DNA from: Deltaproteobacteria bacterium
GTDB taxonomy: Bacteria > Desulfobacterota > Dissulfuribacteria > Dissulfuribacterales > JALVPX01
DNA length: 34,279 nucleotides
NCBI GenBank assembly: GCA_027023445.1
Contig: JALVVK010000087.1
Coordinates: 1-34,279 of the forward strand
Direction of reading: 5' to 3'
The notes below the pieces were generated by a model. The model did no database searches and was not told where the DNA came from. It saw only the letters and a program-made list of their open reading frames with translations. The translations under genes were made by a program, and so were the position numbers. Below, piece after piece: positions 1 to 9,173 of the stretch; the stretch's first letter is position 1; every line of letters starts with the position of its first letter.

Positions 1-76
1 GGAATGGAGAACACCGAACCGGACAGGCAGGAATTATCAACCATAAGCGGCCGATCGGTACCAGGAGGAATTAATC

Positions 77-328
77 ATGCCAATACATGAATTTACATGC
101 AACAGCTGTCATCATACCTTTGAAATCCTGATCATGAACAGGGAAGAAATGGATCTTATCAGATGCCCCAAGTGCCAGAGTCCTGATGTAGGCCGGCTCA
201 TGAGTGCGGCAAACGTGTCAGTCGCCTCCGGTTCATCTTCTTCGGAGCCTTCCGGACCTAAGATAAATTCCCATTCCTGTTCTTCCGGAAGCTGCACAAG
301 CATTGAACTGCCCGGATATAAAAGATAA
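77..328 (+). CDS. FmdB-family putative regulatory zinc-ribbon protein
   Basis: MPIHEFTCNSCHHTFE...RCPKCQS with two CxxC pairs; AGGAGG RBS just upstream. Confidence 0.85.
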   Translation: MPIHEFTCNSCHHTFEILIMNREEMDLIRCPKCQSPDVGRLMSAANVSVASGSSSSEPSGPKINSHSCSSGSCTSIELPGYKR

Positions 329-358
329 CAGTCATAATCCAGAATAATATTGTGGCAA

Positions 359-389
359 AAGGCCCCTGCTTTTACATGCAGCGGGCCTT
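359..389 (+). terminator. Hairpin downstream of the FmdB-like gene (terminator-like, no strong U tract)
   Basis: AAGGCCCCTGC (359-369) pairs with GCAGCGGGCCTT (378-389) with one bulged base. Confidence 0.45.
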
Positions 390-628
390 CCCCGTCTTTC
401 CGCACTGCTCATATCCATAAAACTCCCCCCCTGGCTATACCTCCACGGAATTCCTCACAAAACGACGTGTCAAAAAAATGACTCTAATGGATATCCGGTT
501 CTTTCGGCATGTCCGCCTATCCCCAACATGTTGGGTCATCATTTTTAATATCATCTATTTCTGCCTTTTCTATGCTGTCCCGACCGCATCTTCTATTGGC
601 ACCGGTATTGCTTTTGAACAGCCTGACT

Positions 629-655
629 GCCGGCATTTATTGCCGGCTGTTTTTC
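629..655 (+). terminator. Intrinsic terminator or attenuator upstream of the TPR gene
   Basis: Perfect 7-bp stem GCCGGCA-TTTAT-TGCCGGC followed by TGTTTTT. Confidence 0.5.
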
Positions 656-688
656 ACCCGTCAGGCCAGGGAGGTATCTGGAACGAGG

Positions 689-2983
689 ATGTCCAGCGTC
701 ATTGGGAACAAAAACAGAATCCGGTTATGCATCTGGTCGCTACTTTGCGTAACGGCAATCCTGCTGTTTCCAGGCCCTGAAACCGTCTATCCCCGTGTCA
801 CCAAGGCTGAGCCTGGCAGGCATGCCTCAATATCCCCGTCTTCGGAAAAAGATGCTGGCGATATTGAAGGCGAGGCCGAAGCGATGGCCGCCGCTACTAA
901 TGAATGGAAAAAACTTCTTCCGAGGATCCAGACATTCTGGAAAGAAAACGAAGACTCTTCCCATGTGCCGGAGGCAGATGTCTGGCCCCTTATCCAGGAA
1001 CTCAAGAGGTTTGTGGAGCTCTTCCCAGACTCTCCTCATGCCCCTCAATGTTACTATGTCCTTGGAAAGGCATACGCTGCCGTATCGTTTTTGCCCGAGG
1101 CCATAGCCTACTGGAAAATTGCTGCCAAACATTATCCTCAAAGCCAGTGGGCCAGTGAGGCCCTTATGGCAATTTTACTGAATTTTGAAAAACAAGGGAA
1201 AAAGAAGGAAATCAAAAAGTTATACCAGGATATAGTTAGTCAATATTCTGACAGTGCCGCGGCCAGGGCTGCCTGGATCATCATGGCCCTTGATTTTTTA
1301 ACACCTGATAACGTCAACAAGGTTGCCAGACAGGTGAAAATGCTGGAATCCAGGAATCCGGAAATCTACATAAAGGTACCCCAGATTCTGGACTTAAAGG
1401 GCCGCATTGCTGAATTACAGGGCAGAGACAAGGACGCGCGCAAATACTGGCTGCATTATCTGAACCTGACTGGATTCAAGGCCCAGAGAGCCGCCACTCT
1501 CTTCAGGATCGCAGAGAGCTGCAGACGTAATGATAAGACCATAATGGCCCTTAAATATTACAATATACTGAAAAAGGATTATCCATCTCAGCCAGAAGCC
1601 CTTTTCGCTGTATTCAGGCTGTCCCAGCTGAAAAGATCTTTCAGGCAAAGGATTTCCAGCCACATTTCCGGACTGCCGCCGGTCACGGTTGATCCCCACA
1701 CCATCAAGTTATACAGGGAAATCATCAAACGCTTCCCCCGGTATCCCCTGACACAGGAGGTGGAACTTAATCTCATGCAGGTGCTGCTGGCGCAGGGTAA
1801 ATTCCGGGACGCGATCGAACTGGCCCAGCGGTTTCTGGACAGCTGGCCCGGAAGCAAGTTTACGCCCAATGTCATTAAGGTCGGAGACAAGGCCATCGAC
1901 TCCCTTGAGACAGGCGGTGCGAATGTGCAGGGCCTTGAAAAAGCGGTGGAGTACAGCAAAGAGTTCGTCAGGCTTCACCCCCGAAGCCCCTTCTGCAAGC
2001 CAATATCTACTGCGGCGCAGACCATCTGGGGAACGTACATAAAGGCTCTTCTCAATGCGCGCGAGTTCGCGCGGGCACTTGAACAGGCATGGGACTTTGA
2101 AAAGGCCTTTCCAAATACCAAGGCGGCAAAACTCGCGGCTGGCTTATCAGAAAAGGCCCTTATTGCCCTTGACGAGGATTTTCTGAACAGAGGGCGCCCC
2201 CTGGATCTGCTGAATTTCTATTATAATCACCGACCGCTTGTGAGAAAAATGCGTTCCTCAAGGCACCATTTCATGGCGGCAAAGGCATGGCGCGATCTTG
2301 AGTGCCCGGATGCAGCCCTGCGTGAATTTTTCACGGCCTGGGATCTTGCGTCCGGATTCAAACAAGGCGGGTACATGCTTTCCTTATGGGCGGATACCGC
2401 TCTTGAGGCGGGAGACCTTGTTACCGCCAGGGCCATTTCAGGTCTTTATCCTGACCCTGACTCACCGGACGCGCTGGAACTCGCGGCAAAACTCGCGGCA
2501 TCAAGGGAACAATGGTCAGCTACCAGGCGGTTGTCACAGCGACTCTTAAATGGACCGGCAAGTGTCCGGCAAAAAAGGCAGGCCAGGAAAATGCTTTTTA
2601 CTTCAGCAGTACGACTTGGAAACTGGAAACAGGCCAGGGAGATATGGGGCCAAATAGAGCCCTCTCTCAAATCAGGGGAAAAGGTGCGGCTGCTCAGGAT
2701 GTGGGGTGATACAGCCCTTAAAAAGGGCGATTATTCCTCTGCTTCAGAAGCCTATGGCATATGGGTGACAATTCAGCCCCAGGCCCCCGAGGCCTCGTGG
2801 CGCATGGCACTTGTCCATCTCAGGATGGGGAAGACCTCCATGGCCATGGAAGAATTAAAGGCACTGACACAGGACGCTGAAGAACCATGGGCGATGGCGG
2901 CAAGCCGCATGCTGTCCAATGAAAATTTCTGGAATGGGCCTGCCGGATTCCTGCTTGATTCCGGCCAGGCCATGAATATGTGA
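689..2983 (+). CDS. TPR-repeat periplasmic/exported protein (the ORF track extends to 509; start at 689 preferred)
   Basis: Long TPR-like repeats; MSSVIGNKNRIRLCIWSLLCVTAILLFPG resembles a signal peptide or anchor; terminator-like hairpin lies upstream of this start. Confidence 0.75.
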   Translation: MSSVIGNKNRIRLCIWSLLCVTAILLFPGPETVYPRVTKAEPGRHASISPSSEKDAGDIEGEAEAMAAATNEWKKLLPRIQTFWKENEDSSHVPEADVWPLIQELKRFVELFPDSPHAPQCYYVLGKAYAAVSFLPEAIAYWKIAAKHYPQSQWASEALMAILLNFEKQGKKKEIKKLYQDIVSQYSDSAAARAAWIIMALDFLTPDNVNKVARQVKMLESRNPEIYIKVPQILDLKGRIAELQGRDKDARKYWLHYLNLTGFKAQRAATLFRIAESCRRNDKTIMALKYYNILKKDYPSQPEALFAVFRLSQLKRSFRQRISSHISGLPPVTVDPHTIKLYREIIKRFPRYPLTQEVELNLMQVLLAQGKFRDAIELAQRFLDSWPGSKFTPNVIKVGDKAIDSLETGGANVQGLEKAVEYSKEFVRLHPRSPFCKPISTAAQTIWGTYIKALLNAREFARALEQAWDFEKAFPNTKAAKLAAGLSEKALIALDEDFLNRGRPLDLLNFYYNHRPLVRKMRSSRHHFMAAKAWRDLECPDAALREFFTAWDLASGFKQGGYMLSLWADTALEAGDLVTARAISGLYPDPDSPDALELAAKLAASREQWSATRRLSQRLLNGPASVRQKRQARKMLFTSAVRLGNWKQAREIWGQIEPSLKSGEKVRLLRMWGDTALKKGDYSSASEAYGIWVTIQPQAPEASWRMALVHLRMGKTSMAMEELKALTQDAEEPWAMAASRMLSNENFWNGPAGFLLDSGQAMNM

Positions 2984-2990
2984 GGACAGG

Positions 2991-4442
2991 ATGTATCCAC
3001 AGGGCGGAATAATGGAGGAAGTGGCGCGGGAGTCTCAAAACTGCCATGCAAAGGTACTGGTAGCCATACCAAGGGCTAATGACAGATTGAGGATCAAGGC
3101 ATGCCTGGATGAGGTTGGATATGATGTCACGCCGGTCCCTGATCTGGACACATTAAAGGCCCTTCTAAATACCCGGCCTGCTGAACTGGTATTAATGCTT
3201 CACGATCCTGATGCCGGCATGAACGCCCTGGAGTTCCTGCGGGAAATGCGTGGAGCACGGAACGCCGCGGCACCGGAAATCATTTTGCTGTCTCCGAAAC
3301 CCTCTGTCGAAGATGCGGTCGCCGCCATGAAATCGGGAGCAATGGACTTTCTTTGCGGCCCATGGGATGAACAGGTGCTGAAGTATGCGGTTAAAAGGGC
3401 GCTGCGCACCCCTCATCCCGCACCTGCTCCATGGACAAAGCGCCTGAAAAAGGCCAGAAGCCACGAGAATTCCAGATACGACATCATTACGCGCGACCCT
3501 GCCATGGAAAGGGTGCTCGCCCAGGCAAGGAATGTTGCTGCAAGCAGGGCCACCGTCCTGATCCAGGGCGAAAGCGGCACTGGCAAAGAACTCCTGGCCC
3601 GCTTTATTCACCGCAACAGTGACAGAGCCAGCGGGCCTTTCGGCGCCCTGAACTGCGCCGCCCTTCCTGAAACGCTTCTTGAAAGTGAGCTCTTTGGCCA
3701 TGAAAAAGGGGCCTTTTCCGGCGCTGTTTCGAAAAAACCAGGCAAGTTTGAGCTTGCCGATCATGGCACCCTTCTCCTTGATGAAGTAACCGAGATGGAC
3801 CTCGGGCTTCAGGCAAAATTACTCCGTGTGCTGCAGGAAGGAGAGGTGGACAGGCTGGGGGCCACCATGCCTGTCAAGGTGGATGTAAGAATTATTGCAA
3901 CAACCAACAGGAATATAGCTGAGGCGGTTCGCTCCGGCAAATTCAGGGAGGATCTGTATTTCAGGCTTAACGTCATTCCATTAAGGCTGCCGCCCCTGAG
4001 GGAAAGAAAAGAAGATATAGGGCTTCTTGCTGAGACTTTCAGGGAAAAATACGCGGTGGAATATGGAAAGGATGGGCTGAAATTTGCAGAAGGAGTATTG
4101 GAGGGCCTTGAGGCGCAAGCCTGGAGGGGCAATGTAAGGGAGCTTAAAAACGTGGTGGAACGCGGGGTCCTGCTGGCACAGGGAAATGAGATCACCATGG
4201 CGGATCTTTTTATGGACGAATCATTGACCTATGGCCCGGAAGGGATTTCCGGCCCTGGTGAAACCTTTCCCGGTATCGGAACGGAAAATTTCAGCCTGAG
4301 CGAAGTGGAGAAGGAAATGGTTAAAAGGGCGCTTGCCCGAACCAAAGGAAACCGGACCCATGCGGCAAGGCTGCTCGGTATCAGCGTAAGGACCCTTAGG
4401 AACAAACTGGCGGAATATAGACAGACGGGGCTGGTGCTATGA
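2991..4442 (+). CDS. Sigma-54 dependent transcriptional activator with degenerate receiver domain, AAA+ and Fis HTH (FleQ/FlrC-like flagellar regulator)
   Basis: GESGTGKE Walker A, GAFSGA loop, LLLDEV Walker B, C-terminal NRTHAARLLGISVRTLRNKL HTH; directly precedes and overlaps flgB. Confidence 0.92.
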   Translation: MYPQGGIMEEVARESQNCHAKVLVAIPRANDRLRIKACLDEVGYDVTPVPDLDTLKALLNTRPAELVLMLHDPDAGMNALEFLREMRGARNAAAPEIILLSPKPSVEDAVAAMKSGAMDFLCGPWDEQVLKYAVKRALRTPHPAPAPWTKRLKKARSHENSRYDIITRDPAMERVLAQARNVAASRATVLIQGESGTGKELLARFIHRNSDRASGPFGALNCAALPETLLESELFGHEKGAFSGAVSKKPGKFELADHGTLLLDEVTEMDLGLQAKLLRVLQEGEVDRLGATMPVKVDVRIIATTNRNIAEAVRSGKFREDLYFRLNVIPLRLPPLRERKEDIGLLAETFREKYAVEYGKDGLKFAEGVLEGLEAQAWRGNVRELKNVVERGVLLAQGNEITMADLFMDESLTYGPEGISGPGETFPGIGTENFSLSEVEKEMVKRALARTKGNRTHAARLLGISVRTLRNKLAEYRQTGLVL

Positions 4443-4921
4443 AAGGGCTTTTCGGAAAAGCAATAGACGTGCTGGGATATGCCATAGATCTGCGCACGAA
4501 AAGGAACATTGTCCTATCTTCCAACATAGCCAATGTTGACACACCTGGCTACAAGGCCAGGGATATACCTTTTAAAAAGATAATGGCGGAATACTTGGAT
4601 GGGGCACAGGAACCGGTTACCAAAATGAGGTGTACCCGTCCGGGCCATATGGCCCCTGACACGGGAGAAGGCATCGGGCCGGGCGCGCCTGAGGCGTTCA
4701 TGGTAACCACGGATCCAGGACATATCGCCACTCATTCCATTAAACCCGAGGATGTTCACGTGGTTCAATCCAAGGAAACAGGTACACCCAATAACGTGGA
4801 CCTGGATAAGGAGATGGCAAAACTTGCGGCTAATAACCTGCAGTATCAGACAACGGTTCAGGCACTCATCAAGGAACTTGAACTGATCAAAGTCGCAATA
4901 ACAGAAGGAGGCAGGGTATGA
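4439..4921 (+). CDS. flgB: Flagellar basal-body rod protein FlgB
   Basis: SSNIANVDTPGYKARDIPFKK motif; operon context. Confidence 0.95.
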   Translation: MKGLFGKAIDVLGYAIDLRTKRNIVLSSNIANVDTPGYKARDIPFKKIMAEYLDGAQEPVTKMRCTRPGHMAPDTGEGIGPGAPEAFMVTTDPGHIATHSIKPEDVHVVQSKETGTPNNVDLDKEMAKLAANNLQYQTTVQALIKELELIKVAITEGGRV

Positions 4922-5361
4922 ATCTTTTAAACGCCATAGATATAAGCGCATCAGGGCTTTCGGCCGAGAGGACACGACTGAACATAGCGTCCATGAACCT
5001 GGCTAACGCCCATGTGACAAGAACCCTGGACGGGGGACCATACAGGGCGAAATCCGTGATCTTTACCTCCGTGCCTTACAGAGATGGAAATGCGGTGGAT
5101 GGGCCATTCGATAAAACCCTTGCAACCGCCCTCAGGGAGGTCCGGGTCTCTGAGATCGTGGACGATCCGGAACCGTTCAAGGAGGTTTATGATCCTGCAA
5201 ATCCGGACGCGGATAAAAGGGGAATGGTGAAATTGCCAAATGTTAACGTAATGGAACAGATGGTGGACATAATGACCGCCTCCAGGGCGTACGAGGCGGG
5301 GGTTACGGCTATTGATACGGCCAAGGCCATGACAATGAAGGCACTGGAAATAGCGAAATAG
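4918..5361 (+). CDS. flgC: Flagellar basal-body rod protein FlgC
   Basis: IDISASGLSAERTRLNIASMNLANAHVTRT; PNVNVMEQMVDIMTASRAYEA. Confidence 0.96.
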   Translation: MNLLNAIDISASGLSAERTRLNIASMNLANAHVTRTLDGGPYRAKSVIFTSVPYRDGNAVDGPFDKTLATALREVRVSEIVDDPEPFKEVYDPANPDADKRGMVKLPNVNVMEQMVDIMTASRAYEAGVTAIDTAKAMTMKALEIAK

Positions 5362-5371
5362 AGGGGGCAGG

Positions 5372-5671
5372 ATGAAGATTGACGCGAATCCGTATCAGAA
5401 TCCAGTGAAACCTGAGACCGACAGGAACGGGGATGCCTCTGGATCTGATCAATCAGGCTTTTCCGACATGATAGAAAAGGCGGTTTCTTCGGTAAATGAC
5501 AGCATAATCAAATCCCAGGAATTGTCCAAGCATATGGCAGCGGGTGAACCCGTGGATGTCGCCCAGACCATGATAGCCCTATCCAAGGCGGATATTTCCT
5601 TCAGATTGATGGTCCAGGTAAGAAACAAGGCGCTCAGCGCCTATGAAGAAATTATGCGGATGCAGGTGTAA
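5372..5671 (+). CDS. fliE: Flagellar hook-basal body protein FliE
   Basis: C-terminal ALSKADISFRLMVQVRNKALSAYEEIMRMQV. Confidence 0.95.
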   Translation: MKIDANPYQNPVKPETDRNGDASGSDQSGFSDMIEKAVSSVNDSIIKSQELSKHMAAGEPVDVAQTMIALSKADISFRLMVQVRNKALSAYEEIMRMQV

Positions 5672-5691
5672 TGCCGGAGGTTTTTTGATAT

Positions 5692-7311
5692 ATGCCTTCT
5701 TTTTCCGAGGTGCGTGAACAGGCTGAGAAGCTCTATCAGGATCTTACAGTCAGACAGAAACTCATTTCAGCGGCAGTAATTTTTACAGCGGTGGCCGGTT
5801 TCGTGGCCCTTTTTGTGCTTACTAATCAGCCAAATTATCGTACCCTTTATTCAGATCTTAGCCCGGATGACGCGGCAGATGTGGTCAACTGGCTGAAAAA
5901 CGAGAAAATTCCCTACAGGATTTCCGATGCCGGCAGCACCATTAAAGTACCCGAAGACAAGGTTTACGAGACCAGGCTTGCGCTGGCAAGTTCCGGCCTT
6001 CCAAAAGGCGGTAGCGTAGGATTTGAAATTTTTGACAAAAGCGGTTTAGGGGTCACTGATTTTGTTCAGCACATCAATTATCTGCGTGCCCTTCAGGGAG
6101 AACTCGAACGCACCATTGAACAATTTCCCCAGGTGAAGAGCGCAAGGGTCCATCTGGCCCAGCCCAAGGAAAGCCTTTTTACCAGTGAGAAGCGTGAACC
6201 TACCGCGTCCGTTGTCTTGACACTGAAACACGGGGAGGAACTGGAGCGTTCCCAGGTCCAAGGGATAGTGCACCTGGTGGCCAATGCCGTTCCGAGGTTG
6301 AAAAAAGACAACATTACCGTGGTGGATACCGAAGGACAGGTCCTGTTTGAAAATCAGCTTCCTCAGGACAATCTCTCAAACCTTACCTCTGCGCAGCTGA
6401 TATATCAGAGACGCCTGGAAAGCTACTATAAACACAAGATACAAAGCATGCTTGAGGACGCCCTTGGACCAAACCGTGCGATTGCCCGGGTATCCGCCGA
6501 AATAGACTTTGACCGGGTGAAGGTGAACGAAGAGCGATATGATCCTGATATGGTGGCAATCAGGAGTGAGCAGAAGCTTAAAGAGACTCAGTCAGGTCAG
6601 GAACCAGGCGGAATCCCCGGGGTTAAGGGCGGCCTGGCCACAAAACTCCAGGGCAATCTCGGGCAAGCTGACTCGGGAACCGTGACCACAAAGGAACAGA
6701 ATACCACAAATTACGAAATAACCCGGACACAGCGCCAGGTAAATGGCGCCATTGGAAAACTCAAACGCCTGTCAGTAGCCGTTTTGGTTGACGGAACTTA
6801 TAAGGAGAAAAATGGAAAGGCCACCTATATCCCCAGGACTCCCGAAGAGATGGCGAAGCTGCAGCAGATTGTCAAGGCAGCCATGGGCTTCAGCGAAGAA
6901 CGCGGCGATGATATCAGCCTCGTAAACGTCCCGTTTAACTCCAGGGAGCCTGCCCAGCCGGAAATGGCAAGGATACTGGATGTGGGCACCAAGCTACTTA
7001 AACCCCTGGCCAATCTGATTCTGGCACTGCTTTTCATATTCCTGGTAATAAAGCCTCTTTTGAAAAAATATGTATTCGTATCCCCGCAGGAAGAGGGTAT
7101 GGCCCATCTTCCGGAAGGAGAAGGTGGGATGGGGGACATGGAACTGCCCGAGCCTGAGCCGATGCCCGCGCTTAAACCCATGCCTAATCCCCAGGAAAGG
7201 CTTCAGAATCTTGCCCATGAATATCCGGAAAGGGCCGCGGCCCTGATCAAGGTTTGGCTGAGGGAAAAGATGGAGGAAGACAAGGATAAAAAGGATGGTT
7301 CCCGTGGCTAA
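5692..7311 (+). CDS. fliF: Flagellar MS-ring protein FliF
   Basis: RTLYSDLSPDDAADVVNWL; two TM segments; C-terminal acidic tail. Confidence 0.97.
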   Translation: MPSFSEVREQAEKLYQDLTVRQKLISAAVIFTAVAGFVALFVLTNQPNYRTLYSDLSPDDAADVVNWLKNEKIPYRISDAGSTIKVPEDKVYETRLALASSGLPKGGSVGFEIFDKSGLGVTDFVQHINYLRALQGELERTIEQFPQVKSARVHLAQPKESLFTSEKREPTASVVLTLKHGEELERSQVQGIVHLVANAVPRLKKDNITVVDTEGQVLFENQLPQDNLSNLTSAQLIYQRRLESYYKHKIQSMLEDALGPNRAIARVSAEIDFDRVKVNEERYDPDMVAIRSEQKLKETQSGQEPGGIPGVKGGLATKLQGNLGQADSGTVTTKEQNTTNYEITRTQRQVNGAIGKLKRLSVAVLVDGTYKEKNGKATYIPRTPEEMAKLQQIVKAAMGFSEERGDDISLVNVPFNSREPAQPEMARILDVGTKLLKPLANLILALLFIFLVIKPLLKKYVFVSPQEEGMAHLPEGEGGMGDMELPEPEPMPALKPMPNPQERLQNLAHEYPERAAALIKVWLREKMEEDKDKKDGSRG

Positions 7312-8341
7312 GGTAATGAGGAATAAAGAAATCGACCTGACAGATCCCAAGGGTCCGTTAAAGGCCGCCATGTTTCTCCTTTCCATGGGGGAAGAATTTA
7401 CTGCCGAGGTGTTTAAGTATCTCAGGGAAGACGAGGTGAGGGAGGTTTCGGCCCTTATGGCCACGATAGAGCACATCCCCGGCGAGGCGGTGGAGAAAAT
7501 CATGAGCGAGGTAAGGGAAAAGATGTCCCTGGTCAAGGGGGAAGTGGCCGTTCCCGTTGAAGAATTTTTGAAAAAGGTTCTTTTTTCCTCCATGAGCAAG
7601 GAACAGGCGGAAAAGATTTATGAAGACATCATGCGCCAGCTTTACCCTTCCACGTTCAAGAAGCTTTCAAGCCTGGAGCCAAAGATTATAGTCAACTTCC
7701 TGAGCAATGAACATCCACAGACAATGGCCGTTATAATTGCCCACCTGGAACCTGATCTGGCCGCAGCCATACTGGAGGAACTGCCGGAAAAACTCCAGGC
7801 CGAGGTGATGATGAGAATTGCCAATCTGGAGAAGATCAGCCCGGATATCGTGGCCGAAATAGACAGGGTCCTGGAGGAAGAACTCTTCTCGGTTGAGATG
7901 AGCGATGTCACCAAGGTGGGTGGCGCGGAAAAGGTAGCAGAGATCCTGAATAATGTGGACCGGAATCTGGAAGACACTCTCATGGAACAGATTGAGTCTT
8001 CTTCTGAGGAACTGGCCGAGGAAATCCGGAAACTCATGTTCAAGTTTGAGGATCTCCTGAATGTAGATGATTCAGCGATAGTCAGCATCCTTAAAGAAAT
8101 CAGCACAGAAGAACTGAAGCTTGCGCTCAAGGCGGCATCAGAGGAACTCAAGGAAAAATTCTTCACAAACATGTCTGAAAGGGCCTCCCTCCTGCTTAAA
8201 GAGGACCTGGAGGTAATGGGTCCGGTCCGCCTCAAGGAGGTGGAACTTGCGCAGCAAGCCATTATAAAGGTGGCCAAAAAACTGGAAGGAGAGGGTAAAA
8301 TTATTCTTGGCGGCAAGGGAGGCGAAGAGGTACTTGTCTAA
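7295..8341 (+). CDS. fliG: Flagellar motor switch protein FliG
   Basis: EHPQTMAVIIAHLEPDLAAAILEELPEKLQAEVMMRIANLEKISPD; overlaps the fliF 3' end. Confidence 0.97.
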   Translation: MVPVAKVMRNKEIDLTDPKGPLKAAMFLLSMGEEFTAEVFKYLREDEVREVSALMATIEHIPGEAVEKIMSEVREKMSLVKGEVAVPVEEFLKKVLFSSMSKEQAEKIYEDIMRQLYPSTFKKLSSLEPKIIVNFLSNEHPQTMAVIIAHLEPDLAAAILEELPEKLQAEVMMRIANLEKISPDIVAEIDRVLEEELFSVEMSDVTKVGGAEKVAEILNNVDRNLEDTLMEQIESSSEELAEEIRKLMFKFEDLLNVDDSAIVSILKEISTEELKLALKAASEELKEKFFTNMSERASLLLKEDLEVMGPVRLKEVELAQQAIIKVAKKLEGEGKIILGGKGGEEVLV

Positions 8342-9173
8342 GATTATAAAGGCGGGAGACTGTTCTTTTTTGTCCCTGAATGACACAAACAACCGTAAGG
8401 CCGAGACAGGCCAGGATGAAGACGGAATCTTCAGCTGTCTTACGTCACTGCTGAATGTTTCGTCTGAAGCTGGGAATTCTGATGCCTGCGGAGGGGGCGT
8501 GGCCGGTGAGTCGCGTTCAGCCGGGGAGCTTTCCGTTGCCAGAAAAGAGGCGGAGGACATCCTGAGCCGGGCCAGAGAAGAGGCAGAGTCGCTTAAATCA
8601 AAGGCACGGCAGATGATCGCTGATGCCAGGAAAAAATCAGAGGAGATTGAAAGTGAGGCGTACAGCCAGGGATTTGACCAGGGCAAAAAGGATGGGGAGG
8701 AGTTGGGAAGGCGGCAATACGAAGCTACTGCCCAGAGACTGGGCAGAATCATTGAAAGAATGCAGACCCAGGGGAATGACCTGCTTTCCATGTACGAGGC
8801 CCAGATGGTTCGGCTGGTTCTTGAGGTATCACGGAGGATAGTACATCATGAGATCCAGACGGACCCGGAAACCGTGTTAAGATGCATAAGGGCAGCCATG
8901 GAAAAGGTTGTGGAGGGCAGCCATCTCTGTATTCATCTCAATCCCAGGGATGCGGAGATTGTAGAGGAGAAAGTCAAGATAGAATTTACGGCTCCGGGAC
9001 ATCATCCCGTTGACATCAAACCTGACATGAAGGTTGAACGCGGAGGATGCCTGATTGAAACGGAATTTGGCTTTGTGGACGCGAGCCTGAGCTCAAAATG
9101 GCAGGTTGTAACCCAGGAACTGGAACGAATACTTACCGAAAGAACTGGCCTGGATCTGAAAAAAGACCTATGA
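8334..9173 (+). CDS. fliH: Flagellar assembly protein FliH (TTG start at 8334 proposed)
   Basis: LSKIIKAG start after GAGG; Ala/Glu-rich coiled coil and C-terminal FliH domain; between fliG and fliI. Confidence 0.85.
   Translation: MSKIIKAGDCSFLSLNDTNNRKAETGQDEDGIFSCLTSLLNVSSEAGNSDACGGGVAGESRSAGELSVARKEAEDILSRAREEAESLKSKARQMIADARKKSEEIESEAYSQGFDQGKKDGEELGRRQYEATAQRLGRIIERMQTQGNDLLSMYEAQMVRLVLEVSRRIVHHEIQTDPETVLRCIRAAMEKVVEGSHLCIHLNPRDAEIVEEKVKIEFTAPGHHPVDIKPDMKVERGGCLIETEFGFVDASLSSKWQVVTQELERILTERTGLDLKKDL

Noticed and set aside
3192-3764. 190-aa minus-strand ORF antisense to the sigma-54 activator
   Set aside because: No recognisable domain; opposite a strongly supported CDS, typical GC-driven shadow ORF.
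7642-8791. Two >200-aa minus-strand ORFs antisense to fliG/fliH (7642-8316, 8138-8791)
   Set aside because: Ser/Arg-rich shadow translations opposite well-supported flagellar genes.
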